A stretch of 64,000 nucleotides of DNA. It comes from Panaeolus papilionaceus. Taxonomy: Eukaryota; Basidiomycota; Agaricomycetes; Agaricales. The translations under genes and the position numbers were made by a program. The stretch is from positions 124,001 to 188,000 of the forward strand of contig JADNRZ010000036.1 of assembly GCA_015501605.1 (NCBI GenBank). Reading direction: 5' to 3'. Below the pieces are notes generated by a model. The model saw only the letters and a program-made list of their open reading frames with translations. It made no database searches and was not told the origin of the DNA. This document shows, one piece after another, positions 31,338-48,160 of this stretch (the stretch's first letter is position 1; every line of letters starts with the position of its first letter).

Positions 31338-34298
31338 ATGGAGGCTGAATCATCGACTTCTGTGTCAACTGTAACATTTGACGACCTCAACAAGCGGCTT
31401 CAAGCATCTGCGTTGACCACAACCCGAAAATCTGCCGTTCTCCCAGGCGACATCAGCTTTCACCGTTCTATTGACCAAGACATGGCGAAAGAACTGAATA
31501 TCTTGTCATCAAGAGTTCTATCAATTACGAATAAACTACTGGATTTAGTTGCGACTATTGATGTCTCCAAGAGCGGGAAAGGAAAAGAGAAAGAGAAATT
31601 GGTGAACCAAGATGATGTGGTGGACAACTTTCATGCCATTGTCGTGGATTCCATGGACCAATTGCTAGAGAATACTGTGAGTTGTACACTTCGTACGTGT
31701 AAATCATGGCTGATGTCCTTTAGGATATATGTCTGGACCAATATCTTGGAAGGAATAAAGCACCCGCCATTGCAATTAACCCGGCTCAGACCTCGAGCAA
31801 GCCCGCCAGAAATGTTGGTCCGTCAGTGCTTTGCTTGTGTAACAATCTTCTCATGACATTGCAGCCAGTTGGATTGGCGCAAGCTGGGTCTGCCGATCAG
31901 GTTATTCAGCATGCGGCACATCTACCAAAACCACAGTTGAAATTCAGCAAACAGCCAGACAACTCCGACGCGCCCTGGTATCCTTCGCTGTCCCATAAAT
32001 TCAACGCCGCAGTTCCCCTTGGACACAACTATGTTGATCCTGGAGATGCAGCTGAAAGCTCAGGTCCCATGTACGCCCCACGACTCATGATCATGGCATT
32101 CAGTATGTCTGATACTCAGTTTTAATCACAGAGCCAACCATCCTTACCGCTACGAGATTACACATCTTACTCATCCACCTCAAATGTTCACCTCCTGCAC
32201 GCCCATTACGCCACCTCCAATTGAGGAAACAGAACCCATATTTGTTGATAGTTCTGAGACATTCCAGAAAATGCTCGGGCAGCTCAAGCAAGCTGAGGAA
32301 ATCGCCGTCGACTTGGAGCACCACAGCTACAGATCATATTCGGGTTTCTTGTGTTTAATGCAAATAAGCGACAGACACAGGGACTGGATCGTAGACTTGT
32401 TTGCTGTTCGGGACGACATCCAAGCCATCAATGAGGTTTTCACCGATCCCAAGATTGTCAAGGTTTTCCATGGGTCGGATAGTGATATTGTTTGGCTACA
32501 GCAAGATTTCAGCGTATATGTTGTGAATCTTTTCGACACCTTCCACGCCTCGAAATTACTGGGTTTGTGACTTCTTATGATATCTCAGTTCACGACTGAC
32601 CACTTTGCAGAATTCCCGAGGCATGGTCTTGCCAACCTTCTTGAAATGTACTGCGACTTCGTACCTGACAAACGGTACCAACTCGCCGACTGGAGGATCC
32701 GACCTCTGCCCAAACCCATGCTTCAATACGCGCAATCAGACACGCACTTCTTGCTGTACATCTACGACAATCTTCGCAATGCCCTTCTTGATCGCTCAAA
32801 ATCCCAAGCGAACTCGCGTGCAGCGTCCTCTTCACCTGGACCTGATGGTTCCTCTGCTCCTCAAGAACACGCGCTGCTGCATGAGGCCCTATCACGCTCC
32901 GTGGAGACGTCGTTACGCGTCTATGCAAAGGATTCATACGACATGTCAGATGGTACGGGTGTTGGTGGATGGGATACCTTGGCGAAGAAATGGAACAAAA
33001 CCGCTTTGACTGCTGGTGGGCCAGGTGTTGGTGTGGGAGCAATGCAGAGGGAAGTTTACCGAAGCGTGCACTGGTGGCGTGAACGGGTAGCGAGAGAGGA
33101 AGACGAGAGCACGAGATATGTGTTGCAGAATCATACACTATTCCAGTTGGCTGAACAGCCGCCGGCGGATATGGCTGCCCTGTTGAACATGTTCCGGAGT
33201 GGAATGCCTACCCTTTTGAAAAAGCGAGCGAAGGAGTTGTTGAGTGTTGTGAAGGATGCAGTGAAGAGGGGTATGGAGATGTCGCAGTCAAAACATCTGG
33301 TCAAGCAGGAGGATAAGGCCAACCGTTTGGGGTCCAATGAGGACGTGGTGATGCTGGAGGCTGAGGTGGGGAAGCTTGCTGATGACCGAAAAGATGAAGG
33401 GACTGCTCAAGAAGCGAGCAGCTTGTGGGGGACTCGTAAGTTGGGTTGTGTTCTTAATGTCGCATTGCTGCTTCTAACACCCGTTTTCAGAGAGTGGGAC
33501 TGCACTCAAATCAGCTCAGTCGACATTGTTCGGGACAGCAGTCAAGCCACAAAAGAGTAAAAACTCGCCAAAAAAGTCTGTTACAACTACGAGTGTCAGC
33601 ACACTGTTCGGTGCAAGATTTTCGCAATCCCACCCTCCAAAGCCCACGCATGGCGCCAAATTTTCCGAAGTCGTGTCGAAAATACACGAACTTCTCGTGC
33701 TTTCTCCTTCTTTGCCTCAGGTTTGTCGTGTCTGTGCGAGGTTGCTGGTAGATTATTGATCCCCATTTAGGTTTCCACTATCCGGCAAATCACTTCTGAA
33801 AATCCAAATACAGCTGCAGAACCTGTTACAGTGGAGGAAAATGGCATGCAAGTTGAAATTCCTTTCCTCCCTGCCAACCAAAGGCAAGCAAAGAAGGAGG
33901 AAGAGCAAGATACCATTATCGTTGTTGGGCAGGCGAGACAGAAAAGGAAGCGCGCAAACAAGCGGGCGGAGGACGCTAGTTCAGTAACGAAAGACACCGT
34001 CGATTCCAGCGATGTCAAGAGTGAAGCAACCTCATCGGGACCATTCGACTTCTCGACAGCGCCAAACATTTTGGACGACAATCCTGATGAGGGTGATACA
34101 GAGGAGGCGAAGAGGAAAAAGAAGCGGGTAAAGAAGGCTACAAAGGGTAAGCTGTGTTCTTTACCTCCAATGTTGATATTCAGCTTTAACACTATTTTTG
34201 TGCTAGGTGCTGGACAGTTCTATGGTGACTTCCCGGCGCCTCCCAAAGCTCACAGTGAGGTCAAGAGCGGAAACCAGTCTCATACATTCCGCAAATAA
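31338..34298 (+). CDS. RRP6: Nuclear exosome 3'-5' exoribonuclease Rrp6/EXOSC10
   Basis: This is the DEDD-Y exonuclease of the nuclear exosome, which trims and degrades rRNA, snoRNA and aberrant transcripts. Eight exons (31338-31676, 31724-31813, 31865-32070, 32132-32562, 32611-33435, 33491-33720, 33771-34146, 34207-34298) join to 862 residues. The N-terminus resembles the PMC2NT domain that binds the Rrp47 partner. The exonuclease core shows the first motif VDLEHH (D272, E274), the second in KVFHGSDSDIVWL, and the last as YAQSDTHFLLYIYD, with Tyr as expected for DEDD-Y. An HRDC-type region follows (TLFQLAEQPPADMAALLNMF). The C-terminus is Lys-rich with nuclear localisation-like clusters (RKKKRVKKATK). 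The ATG at 31338 is the first in frame. All catalytic residues are present. Confidence 0.96.
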
Positions 34299-35885
34299 GG
34301 CTGGTTCGGTACGTTTATTGATCTGGCTGTTGAATTATGTAGTTTGGAGTATTTAACTGCAGACCTTGCATGCTTTCCGCTCTATCAGCGGCAGCGTATC
34401 CGTCCCGTACTTTACGCGAGGCAACTCAACTGCCATGAGGAGTGGGCATATGCTCATTAAGTTTGCTGATTTACGGATTTCTCAACATATTTGCTTCGGA
34501 TCTTTGGAGCTAACAGTTGTCAGACTCTCTCATCGTTTGCTCATGATCCTTTACTTATGTGTGTCATTCCTGTCCCTTCGTAAGTTTCACAATCTTTGTG
34601 ATATGAATATTTGAATGCTTTCGGACGTTTCGTCCGATATCCTTCCGCAGCCCTGTTGAATATTGGATAATGGAAGTGAGTCCTCATGATTTTTTTCAGT
34701 TCTTCAGGACTTCATGCTCAAAGTTCAATTGAAACCCCACTATAATTGGCAGAAAGACGTATTCATTGAACAAATATCAAGGGACCCGGAATATCTTGAA
34801 CCCAAACGAGGCTTTGGTCCCTTTTTCGTTTGGTCCGAGCTTCTCAAAGAACGACAACGTGCCGTGCGGCATCTGAGACAACAGGGGCATTCGGAAGTCT
34901 AGCCGTGCATGCTGCACAGTTGTTTCCCCTAACTCCGTTACTCAACTTTCGAGGCTGCCGGCTTCTCATCATAGAGTCGACTGCGAAAAGACCTGGATAT
35001 AGGACTCACAGCTGGTTCGAGTCAGCGATACTATGCATTCTGACCAATTTACCGTACTAACGGATATTTACATGTCGAGGTCCGAACCCTGTGCCCATGG
35101 TTTTGTGGTCGAGTCACCCTTCGACACGATTGCTTACAGATTTGTTCGAAGATTATTTGGGGGGCCAGTAACGTCACTTTTGAGCGAGGTCCCACTTGAA
35201 CTTCGTTATGCGTCGACGCACACCTGGCGTGCCATGTAATTCGATGCTATTGGTTTACCTCATGAACTCGGACCTTGTTTTGAGTTTATCTGGGTCGAAT
35301 TACAGAATTCAGACCATACTCTGAAGTGGACGATGGACCTGGTATAGCTGTGGGTCCCTTATCCATTTCAAGCGTCTTTTCACTCATTTAGACGTGCATT
35401 TCTTACATCTCGCAGTGATTCTTAGGACTTTGGCGTAGTGCTATGATGTAAAAATGCACAAATTTAGACAAAACTCGAGCCTGGGACAGGCCGCCGGCTA
35501 TTGAAATGCCACGCGAGTGACCAATGGCACTTAAAAAAGCTTTGAGAGGTCATGCTCCCCTTTCGGGTCTTCGGCATTCTGGGGTTTTGTTTCTCTAAGC
35601 ATCCCAATCCAACGCACCACTTTGCACCTATTCAGGATACATGTTTCTGGTGTAAATATTCCTCTATATATAAATGCACCCTCTTCCCCCCATCCACCAT
35701 TTCGTTAATATCCACCTCTCACAGGGCTTGGTCGTTAGCATCCGCTCTACCTGCCTAACCACTATCTAATAAAAACACCCGTGTGTGTTCGCGAGCACCT
35801 AATTCAACATTCTTCTGCCCAAATACGATTCAACCCACCGGCTACATATCCACACCAACTTCTGTGGAAATCAGTGCGATCAACA
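34299..35885. other. Intergenic region with no supported gene
   Basis: A short open stretch at about 34714-34902 (QLKPHYNWQKDVFIEQISRD region) looks protein-like, but no flanking exons or family could be established. A TATATATAAA run at 35665-35674 is a possible promoter element for the transporter gene that starts at 35886. Confidence 0.4.
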
Positions 35886-38315
35886 ATGTTTAGGATGTCG
35901 AAATCAGATACAACGGTAGTCGACCCAAGCGCCACCTCCATAGAGGCGAGTGTTAACCGCACAGCAGATATCCCTCAGGACACCCTCGGTACTTCAACAC
36001 CAGCGACACCGTTACCAATGCGTCCCCCGCCTACGAAACCCCGCCATAGCTTTGATATCGAGCATGTACCGGTGAAGAATGATCCGCGGGCGTGGTTGCC
36101 ATTGCGCAAGGTGGGCAGCTTATTACAGGGGGATTTTACTCGGTGCTCCTTTGGGTAGTGTTCTAATTGTTCCTTAGAATATTAGCTTAGCGCTTATCGC
36201 CTCAGCGTCTATGATTGCTGGTCTGTCAGCCAACATCCAAAATCGTATGTATAGATTTTCTCTAAGTCTTGATATCGTTTTTGTTGTTCAGTTCGCAGCG
36301 ATTATAACTGCTGACTCTTTCATAAAGCTGCTGTTGAACAGATGGAGCAAGAGCTACCAGCGACAAGTGAACAGTTCAGTTTGAGCATATCAGTGTTCAT
36401 TTTGATCCAGGGTGTTATGCCTTTGTTATGGAGTGTGGTTAGTGAAGTTAAGGGTAGAAAGGTGAGTTTGATACGTTTCCATTACAGCGACCAAGTCAGT
36501 TAATCACAACCTTCTTCTAGCTTGTATACGTGGTTTCGCTCTCCTTGTTCACTCTTGGGACAATCATCGTGGCACTGAGCCACAACATTGGTTTGTGAGT
36601 GCCGAAATCAATATCTTGACCTGATAGCTACTAACTTTGTGCTTCATAGAGTAATTGGGTTTAGAAGCTTACAGGCTGCTGGGTAAGAGGCCTGTATTTT
36701 GTGCTCTGAGTATGCATACTGATATGCCTTTTAGTTCAAGCGCTGTGATGTCCATAGGAGCTGCTTCTCTGGCTGATATATTTGACCCTGTCGAACGTGG
36801 TCGCAAAGTATGATTTTTCAGCGTGTTATGCTTGGTTTTTAGAGGTCTGACAACCCTTCAGATGGGCATCTACTACATTGCACCACTCCTCGGACCTGTA
36901 CGCCTTTGACGCTTTTTTTTCATTGTTTGATAGGCTCACCGACAACCTTAGGCCATGGGTCCCATTTTCGGGGGTGCCCTCACCTCTGTTTGGAACTGGC
37001 GTGCAATCTTCTGGTTTCTGGCAATTGTTTCCGGCACTATCACCGTCAGCTTTTTCTTTTTCTTCCGCGACACCTTCCGCAAGGAGCGCAGCACCATTTA
37101 CCAAAATGTTCTCAAGCAGCGGATGAGAGATGTTACCAAGCATCATTCCGGCACTTCTACCCCAGCATCTCGGGATGAGAAGGACTCGCATATGGAAAAA
37201 ACTGCCGTCGAGCCAGATGTGGAGAAAGCAGAAAGGCAGGAACCTCCTTTGGCTGCGCCTGTGCAATTGAGCATGGACGACATAAAGGTGTCAATTATTG
37301 ATGTGAATCCTTTCAAGCCTCTCATCGAGGTACTCCGGAGGAAAAACAATTTGGTTATCCTGTTTGCTTCTGGTAAGTTCGAGATTATTGGTATTTTATT
37401 TTTGGTATCACTGATAAGACAATTGTTAGGTCTTCTATTTGCATTCAATTTCCTCATTGTGTACACCAGCTCCAGAACTCTCAGCAGGTTCTATTCTTAC
37501 CCTCCCTTCAAAATTGGATTGGTGACGTTGGCCTACGGTCTCGGAGCTGTTTCCGGGAGTATCTTGGGAGGACGATATTCAGATAGAGAGTTGGCTAAAA
37601 TGAAGGAAAAACATGGAGGAGTGGCTGAACCCGAAGTTAGCATGATTTTTGCACGTTCCTCTCTCTTCGCGTTCGTTTAACCAACCTCCTCGGGTTTAGA
37701 TGCGTCTGAAAAGCATCTTATTTGGGGCAATCTTCCTTCCACCATGCGTTGTTGGATTTGGCTGGATATGTAAATTTCACGTTCACATTTCCGCAGTATG
37801 CGTGTTTTTGTTCTTGGGAGGATTTTTCTCGATGTGAGTTGTAACGTTCGTCGTCAATGGTTCGCATCATTGAAATCTCCGACCCCAGCTGGATTTACGC
37901 TAGCACGCTCGCCTACATTGTTGACGCCAACAATGGCCGTTCATCGACTGCTGTAGCCGCCAATAGCGCGTTTAGAGGGATTTCTGCGTTTGTTGCGACT
38001 GAGATTGCGGTCCCGCTTCAGGTGAGTCTTCAACAATTCGATATTTACGCGCTCGTTCATGTTTATTCCCACTGCGTAGGATGGTCTTGGTGATGGTGAG
38101 TAACATTCTTTGGCATATTGATTCATCGTTTATAAGGGCTTTCAGGTTGGATGTACACCATCTGGGGAGGCATCATGGCTCTCGCAGCTGTGCTTATTAT
38201 GCTGGTATGCGTGAAGGGCGAACGATGGAGACACAGTGCTGAGGATCGAGAGCGACGTCTCTCAGAAATTCTGGACTTGAACCCTGCAGAAGAAGTGAAA
38301 GATCAAAAGGCATAA
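35886..38315 (+). CDS. MFS transporter, DHA1 drug:H+ antiporter type
   Basis: Thirteen exons (35886-36110, 36178-36244, 36328-36461, 36521-36594, 36650-36682, 36735-36807, 36862-36897, 36952-37372, 37430-37635, 37700-37833, 37889-38021, 38080-38095, 38146-38315) join to 573 residues. A cytoplasmic N-terminus of about 75 residues precedes the first helix (ISLALIASASMIAGLSANIQ). The loop-2/3 motif appears as WSVVSEVKGRKLVYVVSLS and the antiporter-type helix-5 motif as APLLGPAMGPIFGGALT. A long charged central loop separates two six-helix halves. The overall pattern fits DHA1 multidrug exporters similar to yeast Qdr proteins, which export drugs, polyamines or other small molecules at the plasma membrane. 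The substrate cannot be read from the sequence. Exon 12 is only 16 bp. Confidence 0.9.
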
Positions 38316-38607
38316 TCTTCCAACTGCTTCAAGCCCTTTTGATGTGACGCTTTCTTGATTGACTGGTTAAACGATTATGTTCATGTGCAATTTTAGTTCA
38401 ACAGCTTTTAGAGTGCACCTTATTAGCACAAATGACCATGTAGGTATTTTTTAATCACTCTTAAATATACACGTTAGACGTTTAACTCTGTCTAAAATTG
38501 AAAGTTATGAAGAAAAAAAAAGTGTTTTCGCAGGAAATGGCTATGTACGATTTTTCACGACGTCCGGGAGTTGAACCCAACTTAAACTGGGGGACAGCCA
38601 AAAAGAA

Positions 38608-38688
38608 GTCCCGACGGCGGTTTGAACGCCGGACCCTGCGATATCAGACGGACTGCAATCGCATGCTCTACCACTGAGCTATCGAGAC
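38608..38688 (-). tRNA. tRNA-Cys (anticodon GCA) with a 10-nt intron
   Basis: The minus strand folds into a full cloverleaf. The 7-bp acceptor pairs GTCTCGA with TCGGGAC (one T-G pair). The D arm is GCTCAGTGGTAGAGC, the anticodon stem TGCGA/TCGCA, and the T arm CGGCG-TTCAAAC-CGCCG. The anticodon loop is 17 nt instead of 7, reading TTGCAG followed by TCCGTCTGAT and A. This fits anticodon GCA with an intron after position 37. The mature length is 71 nt. Confidence 0.92.
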
Positions 38689-38890
38689 ATATTAGCATAT
38701 GGAATGATTTGGAATAGGACGTGGCATTGGACGACAGGTGAATACAACCTTGTCACAATCGCGCTTTGTCACAAAACAGTCACAACCTTTCATTGAACTC
38801 GACTCGTTCCCTGTTCTTGTTCTCCTCCTCCATCTCTTCCTCCCATTATCAGCCTCTTGCGGGACATTTCCCGGAGCATTTTACTTGGGA

Positions 38891-43339
<4,449 letters not shown>

Positions 43340-43712
43340 ATGGGATATTGATATCATTATTTGCTTTTTTTTATGACATTTTGCGCTCGTTCCGTTTTAT
43401 TGCTGTGCTCTGTATAACTCTCTCATGCCTTTCATGCCTTTGACTCGTCTGTATTGTTTGTATCAATCATAATTGCGTGTTCCATACGCACCCTCACCCT
43501 TTCTTTTATGCTTTCGTGCATGTGTTTTTATTTTCTCTTTCCGACTATTCATAAATTTCGATACCCATGTCTGTGGCAAAATAACTCAATACAATTGACC
43601 ATGTAAATGCAGCTGTTAGGTTATTGATTACTTTGGATTAAAATAGGGTATAGAGTTGTTGGTGTGTCTAGGTGGGGGTATGTGTACCCATGAATGTCGG
43701 GTATACGATCAA

Positions 43713-46060
43713 CTAGACGACTGTCTGGAGGGATTTGGAACGTGTATGCAAAGGAGGAATTGACACCTCGGGAAGAGGGGGGCTCGGGACACGACCTGGG
43801 CCAAGGGCAAACGACATCCTACCCAACTGATTGCCTCCGTATTGGCCTGGTATGGCATTGGCCGACGTAGTACCTGTCGTTGTCGCCGTTGCAAACGAGT
43901 TGCTTTCCAAGAATGATCGAAATGATCCTGTGCGTCGGTGACGTTTTGCGAGCTCCAGAATCCATAGGCGCTTGGTGGGCGCTTGTGTGATTCCCTCGGA
44001 GTAGTACGTCTCCGGATCTATGGGTCTCCGGTCTCCTGCTTTCTTGAGGTTGATGGTTATGCGCGACATCATTGCGACCTTTGATGAGCGCGAAGGGTTG
44101 CATTCGAGGGGAGATTTAATGAGCGCGGTTCGGAAGTGAGATGAATAGAGTGACCCACTGTGATCCTGATGATTCGGGAAAGGATCAATGTGGTGAGTTG
44201 GCGATTAATGCGTGAATGATACCATCAGTTCCTGTAATATAGAAGACTGATTGAGTAGAATGAAAAGTGTCTACTTACAGCTGTTCAAGTCTAATTTAGT
44301 GAGATGTGATCCGCGAGGTTGTGAAGCAGTTTATGAGCATCGAATGAACTACGAGGTAAGACCCTGTAAGGGACTCACTGTGCGGCAATATTCTTGGTCC
44401 CCGGTTGGGCGGCGACAATCATGAAGGTTAAGACGCAAGTGACTGTAAAAATAACACTAATGATGAATGAAGTTAGGGGCTTGTTGGTAGCTTCGATGCT
44501 TGCTAGTGAAACACCAGCCTCCGCTATCATAGCGGACGAACATGGTACTCACCTATAGTACAGCATCCCATCTTCAAGGAGTCGCTCGACGATGTAGCTT
44601 GCTTCTTGACGGCGAATGGAGGGAACTGTACGGTAGAGAGTGAGCCCGAATATGATCGTATCGTAGAGGAGGGGGATCCAGGCGGAGGATGAGGCAATGG
44701 CGCTTCTGGAATGATTGGACGCCGAGGGTGTTGAAATCGAGTTCGTGCGGCGGATCATGAGTTGTCAAAGGTGAGATGTGGCGGGGTTCAAAGTTCTTAA
44801 TGTTAGTAGGGGCATGAAGGTGGTTTTCGACAATTGACGCACATGGCAGGATCGAATACCATGCTACATGCTGAGAAACACGCCAGGTTGGGTTAGTTGG
44901 ATGTTATAGAATGAAACGATGAGCCTAACCATGCATGCCCGACTCATGATTATGGACGACAGCTGAGCACAGAGCAGGGAAGTGACGTGAGGTCATTTGC
45001 GATGCTTCGAACGAGTTTCCTGTTCACTCACGTTCACCTCGATATATGAGATACGCATTCACGATGGTCTCGACGATCAACAGGAGGGAAAGACCACGAG
45101 TGATCCACTTGTGATGCGGATAGAGGGCGTTAATGCGAAGCAGCATCATTAAGCCGACGACCTCAATTGCCAGAGCGACAGTGACACCTTCATAACGAAC
45201 GAAATGGGCACATCTGCAAAAGAAGTGTCCATGGTCTGTTAGCTCTGAGATATACAAAAAGTCCGAGGCCGGACTTGCCTCTGCTGGAATAAAACAAAGT
45301 CGTCCATCAGTGCACTGGGACTTGCGGAGCCATGAGTGCCTACCTCATCTGTCCATATGGGTGACAGATATGCTATGTGTTGTCGAAAGATTGTCAAGAG
45401 GGGTTTTTAAACAAAGAAACGTTCAATATACGTACCGTATAGATTGAGGATAAATCCTAGTGGTGTGAAATATCGGTTCTGTCAATGAGAATGATGCATC
45501 GAAAGTCAAAGGAGGCGGGAGTTATGAGTACCCGACATTAGGGGTGAATCTTAAAAGGTAAGCTTACGAAGAAGAAGAGATAGATGACTTTTGAGTTGAA
45601 AGCGTCGAAAGGTAAGGTAAGGTAAGAGATTATGCTAGTTAGCGCCATGATTCGATGATATAATGCATAGGGTGCAGGGGAGTCTTCGAACGAGGGAACG
45701 GTAAGCACTAGAGAACTGGATAGCTTACATGGACTGTTTTTCTTGCCCTTCCACACGAATTCAACCTGGCTATGGATTAGTTTATTATGCATGCCCGGTT
45801 TAAAACTCAGCAAACCTCGTCAGAAAAGGTGTCTATATGGTCCCAAATCAGAATCGTAAAACTCGCGAATCCGACGTACTGCGGGGTGCACAATGGGATA
45901 TATAAGTCAGGAGACGCACGGGGGTCAACAACCAAGACGTATACTGACATTTGTACGAACGCTAAGTGAATGAATTATAAGACTGTTGTAAGCCATGAAG
46001 AATAGAAGGCTCGTACGTATCGATGATGTCGGCTGTGATCTCTGGAATTTCCTGGCCCAT
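43713..46060 (-). CDS. DUF6533 multi-pass membrane protein
   Basis: This belongs to a basidiomycete family of multi-pass membrane proteins of unknown role. The DUF6533 core is visible across exons: YVGFASFTILIWDHIDTF, YLFFFNRYFTPLGFILNL, AYLSPIWTDE, then CAHFVRYEGVTVALAIEVV. A middle exon has MVFDPA, and a later one WIPLLYDTIIFGLTLYRTVP. Supported exons include 46060-46017, 45961-45949, 45878-45816, 45765-45729, 45587-45568, 45478-45436, 45372-45344, 45213-45038, 44962-44930, 44870-44843, 44705-44553, 44456-44379, 44290-44279 and a last exon ending at 43713. Two joins are unresolved. The piece between 45344 and 45213 seems to need a 2-5 nt microexon near 45280, and the 5' edge of the last exon is unclear. 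The C-terminal tail (from MMSRITINLKK) is cytoplasmic and Arg/Pro-rich. Confidence 0.8.
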
Positions 46061-48160
46061 CGAGTAGCAAGCACACTAGGATGCTGGGTGAAAGGGTCGA
46101 AAGAGTGTTGTCGTGGTCTGTCTGCGAGAGTTAGTGCCACGCCGAGGTGGCAACAGCGATGGACAGTTGAAGACGCAGTGAAGTAGATAGAATGCAAGTT
46201 GAATGACACGTTCCTCTGATTTTATGTATCGCCGTTGGTTTGACTGACGAGACGTAGTGGGGTTGGTTCACCCCTTGCAAATGCTTCTGACAGACGAGTC
46301 AAAGAAGCCTTCGAATCGGAATGTGATCTGGAGCCTCGTTAAATGTGTGTAGAGCGTCGATCAAGGATGAGAAGAGCTAGGACCTTCACAAGATGAGGAG
46401 TCAAGATTCGGATGATTCACTCCTGCTACTACAAGCTCTGGTGAACAGATCTGATGAAATGGTGTGATGGATCCTTCACGTGGGACATGAACGGGTCCCA
46501 GTGCGCCGTTGATATCGATTTAGCTGCAACGGGCCACGAAACGGGTACACAATACAAGCAATGGATGGGGTAGTATGCCCAGTGTCGCTGACTCGATGTG
46601 TATGGTGATTCGGCGCGGGTTTTGAGGTGGGCTGGCAGACTTGACCACCAGTTTATATCTAAATCCTGGGGTGTTGCGCCTATATAGAATAACTGAATAG
46701 AGCATCATGATTAAGGGTGGATCACCAATCGCTGGGACGATTATTGATAGCTGAGTGATCCGACTTTGTCGTAGATTTGTGGTCTAATGAGCCCCGTCGA
46801 CCATGACAGCGCACTAAAAATAGGGATGGTGGTGCTGGGGCTTGATATGCATTGCTGTGCATACCCAGAGACGATGGAGCGAAGGGAATGGACGTCTGGC
46901 TTTCTGATAATGATCCTCAGACAATTCTCGGGCATTGGTCAAACCGAAGGACCATCATGAGCTCCATGTCGGCGCTATTGCTAATATTTTGGGAAAAAGC
47001 ATGAAAGTTGGTAAAATAAAGGCTTTCGGATGCGTAGAATTGTGCAAGACAGAAAGCCAGTCAAACCACGAAAATGATTTGTTGTTTGATGTCATTTATG
47101 TGTGTGTTAGTCAAACCACGGAAAAGCTCTGTTTGTTTGACACTATTTGCCTGTGTGTTTTGTGTCCGGTGTTGGACGCAGACCTATTCGGTTCTTCAAC
47201 CCTGCCACTGTGGAGAGTTCTAATTGGATTTCTTCAACTTCCGAGTTTTTCTGCTTTATTAGAGGTGGTTCCCAACGAACTCGGAGAACATATTGATTGC
47301 TCCACATGGCAACCACATGGTGAGATTCAAGGGCTGTAAGTGGAATCGTGCACCCTTCGAAACAGACAATATCTGGGGGAGTGGGGCCGACATCTGATGA
47401 CGGGCTGTCAATTGCAGACCAAGTAAAATGGGTTGAGACTTTTTTTTAGATTGCAGTTAAACTGTTCTGCATGGAGGCAGCAGTCCGACAACGATATTAT
47501 ACTGTGGCAAATGTCATTTCTTCCTTACAAGTTGGCATAGCTCTGGACTGTAAGCCTCGAGGTAATGCTTATTGTTGTTAGGTAGGTAGGAGAGGGAGAG
47601 GGGGGAGTGCAAGGATGAGTGGCGCTGTCCCCTCCCTGGGCGAGAGATGAAAAGCGAGGACGGCTGAACCCCCTCGCTGATCGCTCTCTCCCTACCTCAC
47701 AACTATAGCATAGGACTCTAGGATGACGAAAATGGATATTTATAACGGGTGGTGGGTGGGAAAGAAAATTAAAGAAATTAAATGAGGGAAATAAAGTAGC
47801 TAACGGCGACGAGTCAATACGGCGAGGAGAGATATGGAAGTAAGTAATACTTTAAAGTAAGAGGACAGAGTGACGAGTGGCATCTCCACGTGACGAAACC
47901 CAGCAGACGCCAGCGTCTGTGTATCGCAAACCCATATGGTAATAAACCGCCCATGCCGATCTTCCTTCCTGTAAAAAACCTGATTGTAGGCTACGAATGC
48001 ATAGCAATTTAAGAGAGCGCAGATAAATATCTCGACAGAACAGACTAAATAGAAAGCGACGTGAGAGCAAAGTATCGATAAGAAAAAGACAGTGGGTACA
48101 GAGGGGCGCTTTTTGGAGAGAGCGATACGCCAAGGGTGTCCATGGCAAGAAAGTAGATGA
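46061..48160. other. Intergenic, no gene recognised
   Basis: Two kilobases without a supported gene. The region holds a short tandem duplication (listed separately) and purine-rich low-complexity sequence near 47590-47650. The part from about 47990 upward resembles the 3' flank of the C2H2 paralogue at 51074. Confidence 0.5.
47059..47160 (+). repeat. Imperfect tandem duplication of about 50 bp
   Basis: Unit 47059-47108 and unit 47109-47160 both begin AGTCAAACCACG and end in GTGTGTGTT / CTGTGTGTTT, with scattered differences between. It is noncoding. Confidence 0.7.

Noticed and set aside
32103..32133. A 31-bp intron in RRP6
   Set aside because: Too short; the 61-bp alternative (32071-32131) keeps the frame and gives a length divisible by three.
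34714..34902. Small ORF with a protein-like composition downstream of RRP6
   Set aside because: No start context, partner exons or recognisable family; too weak to call a gene.
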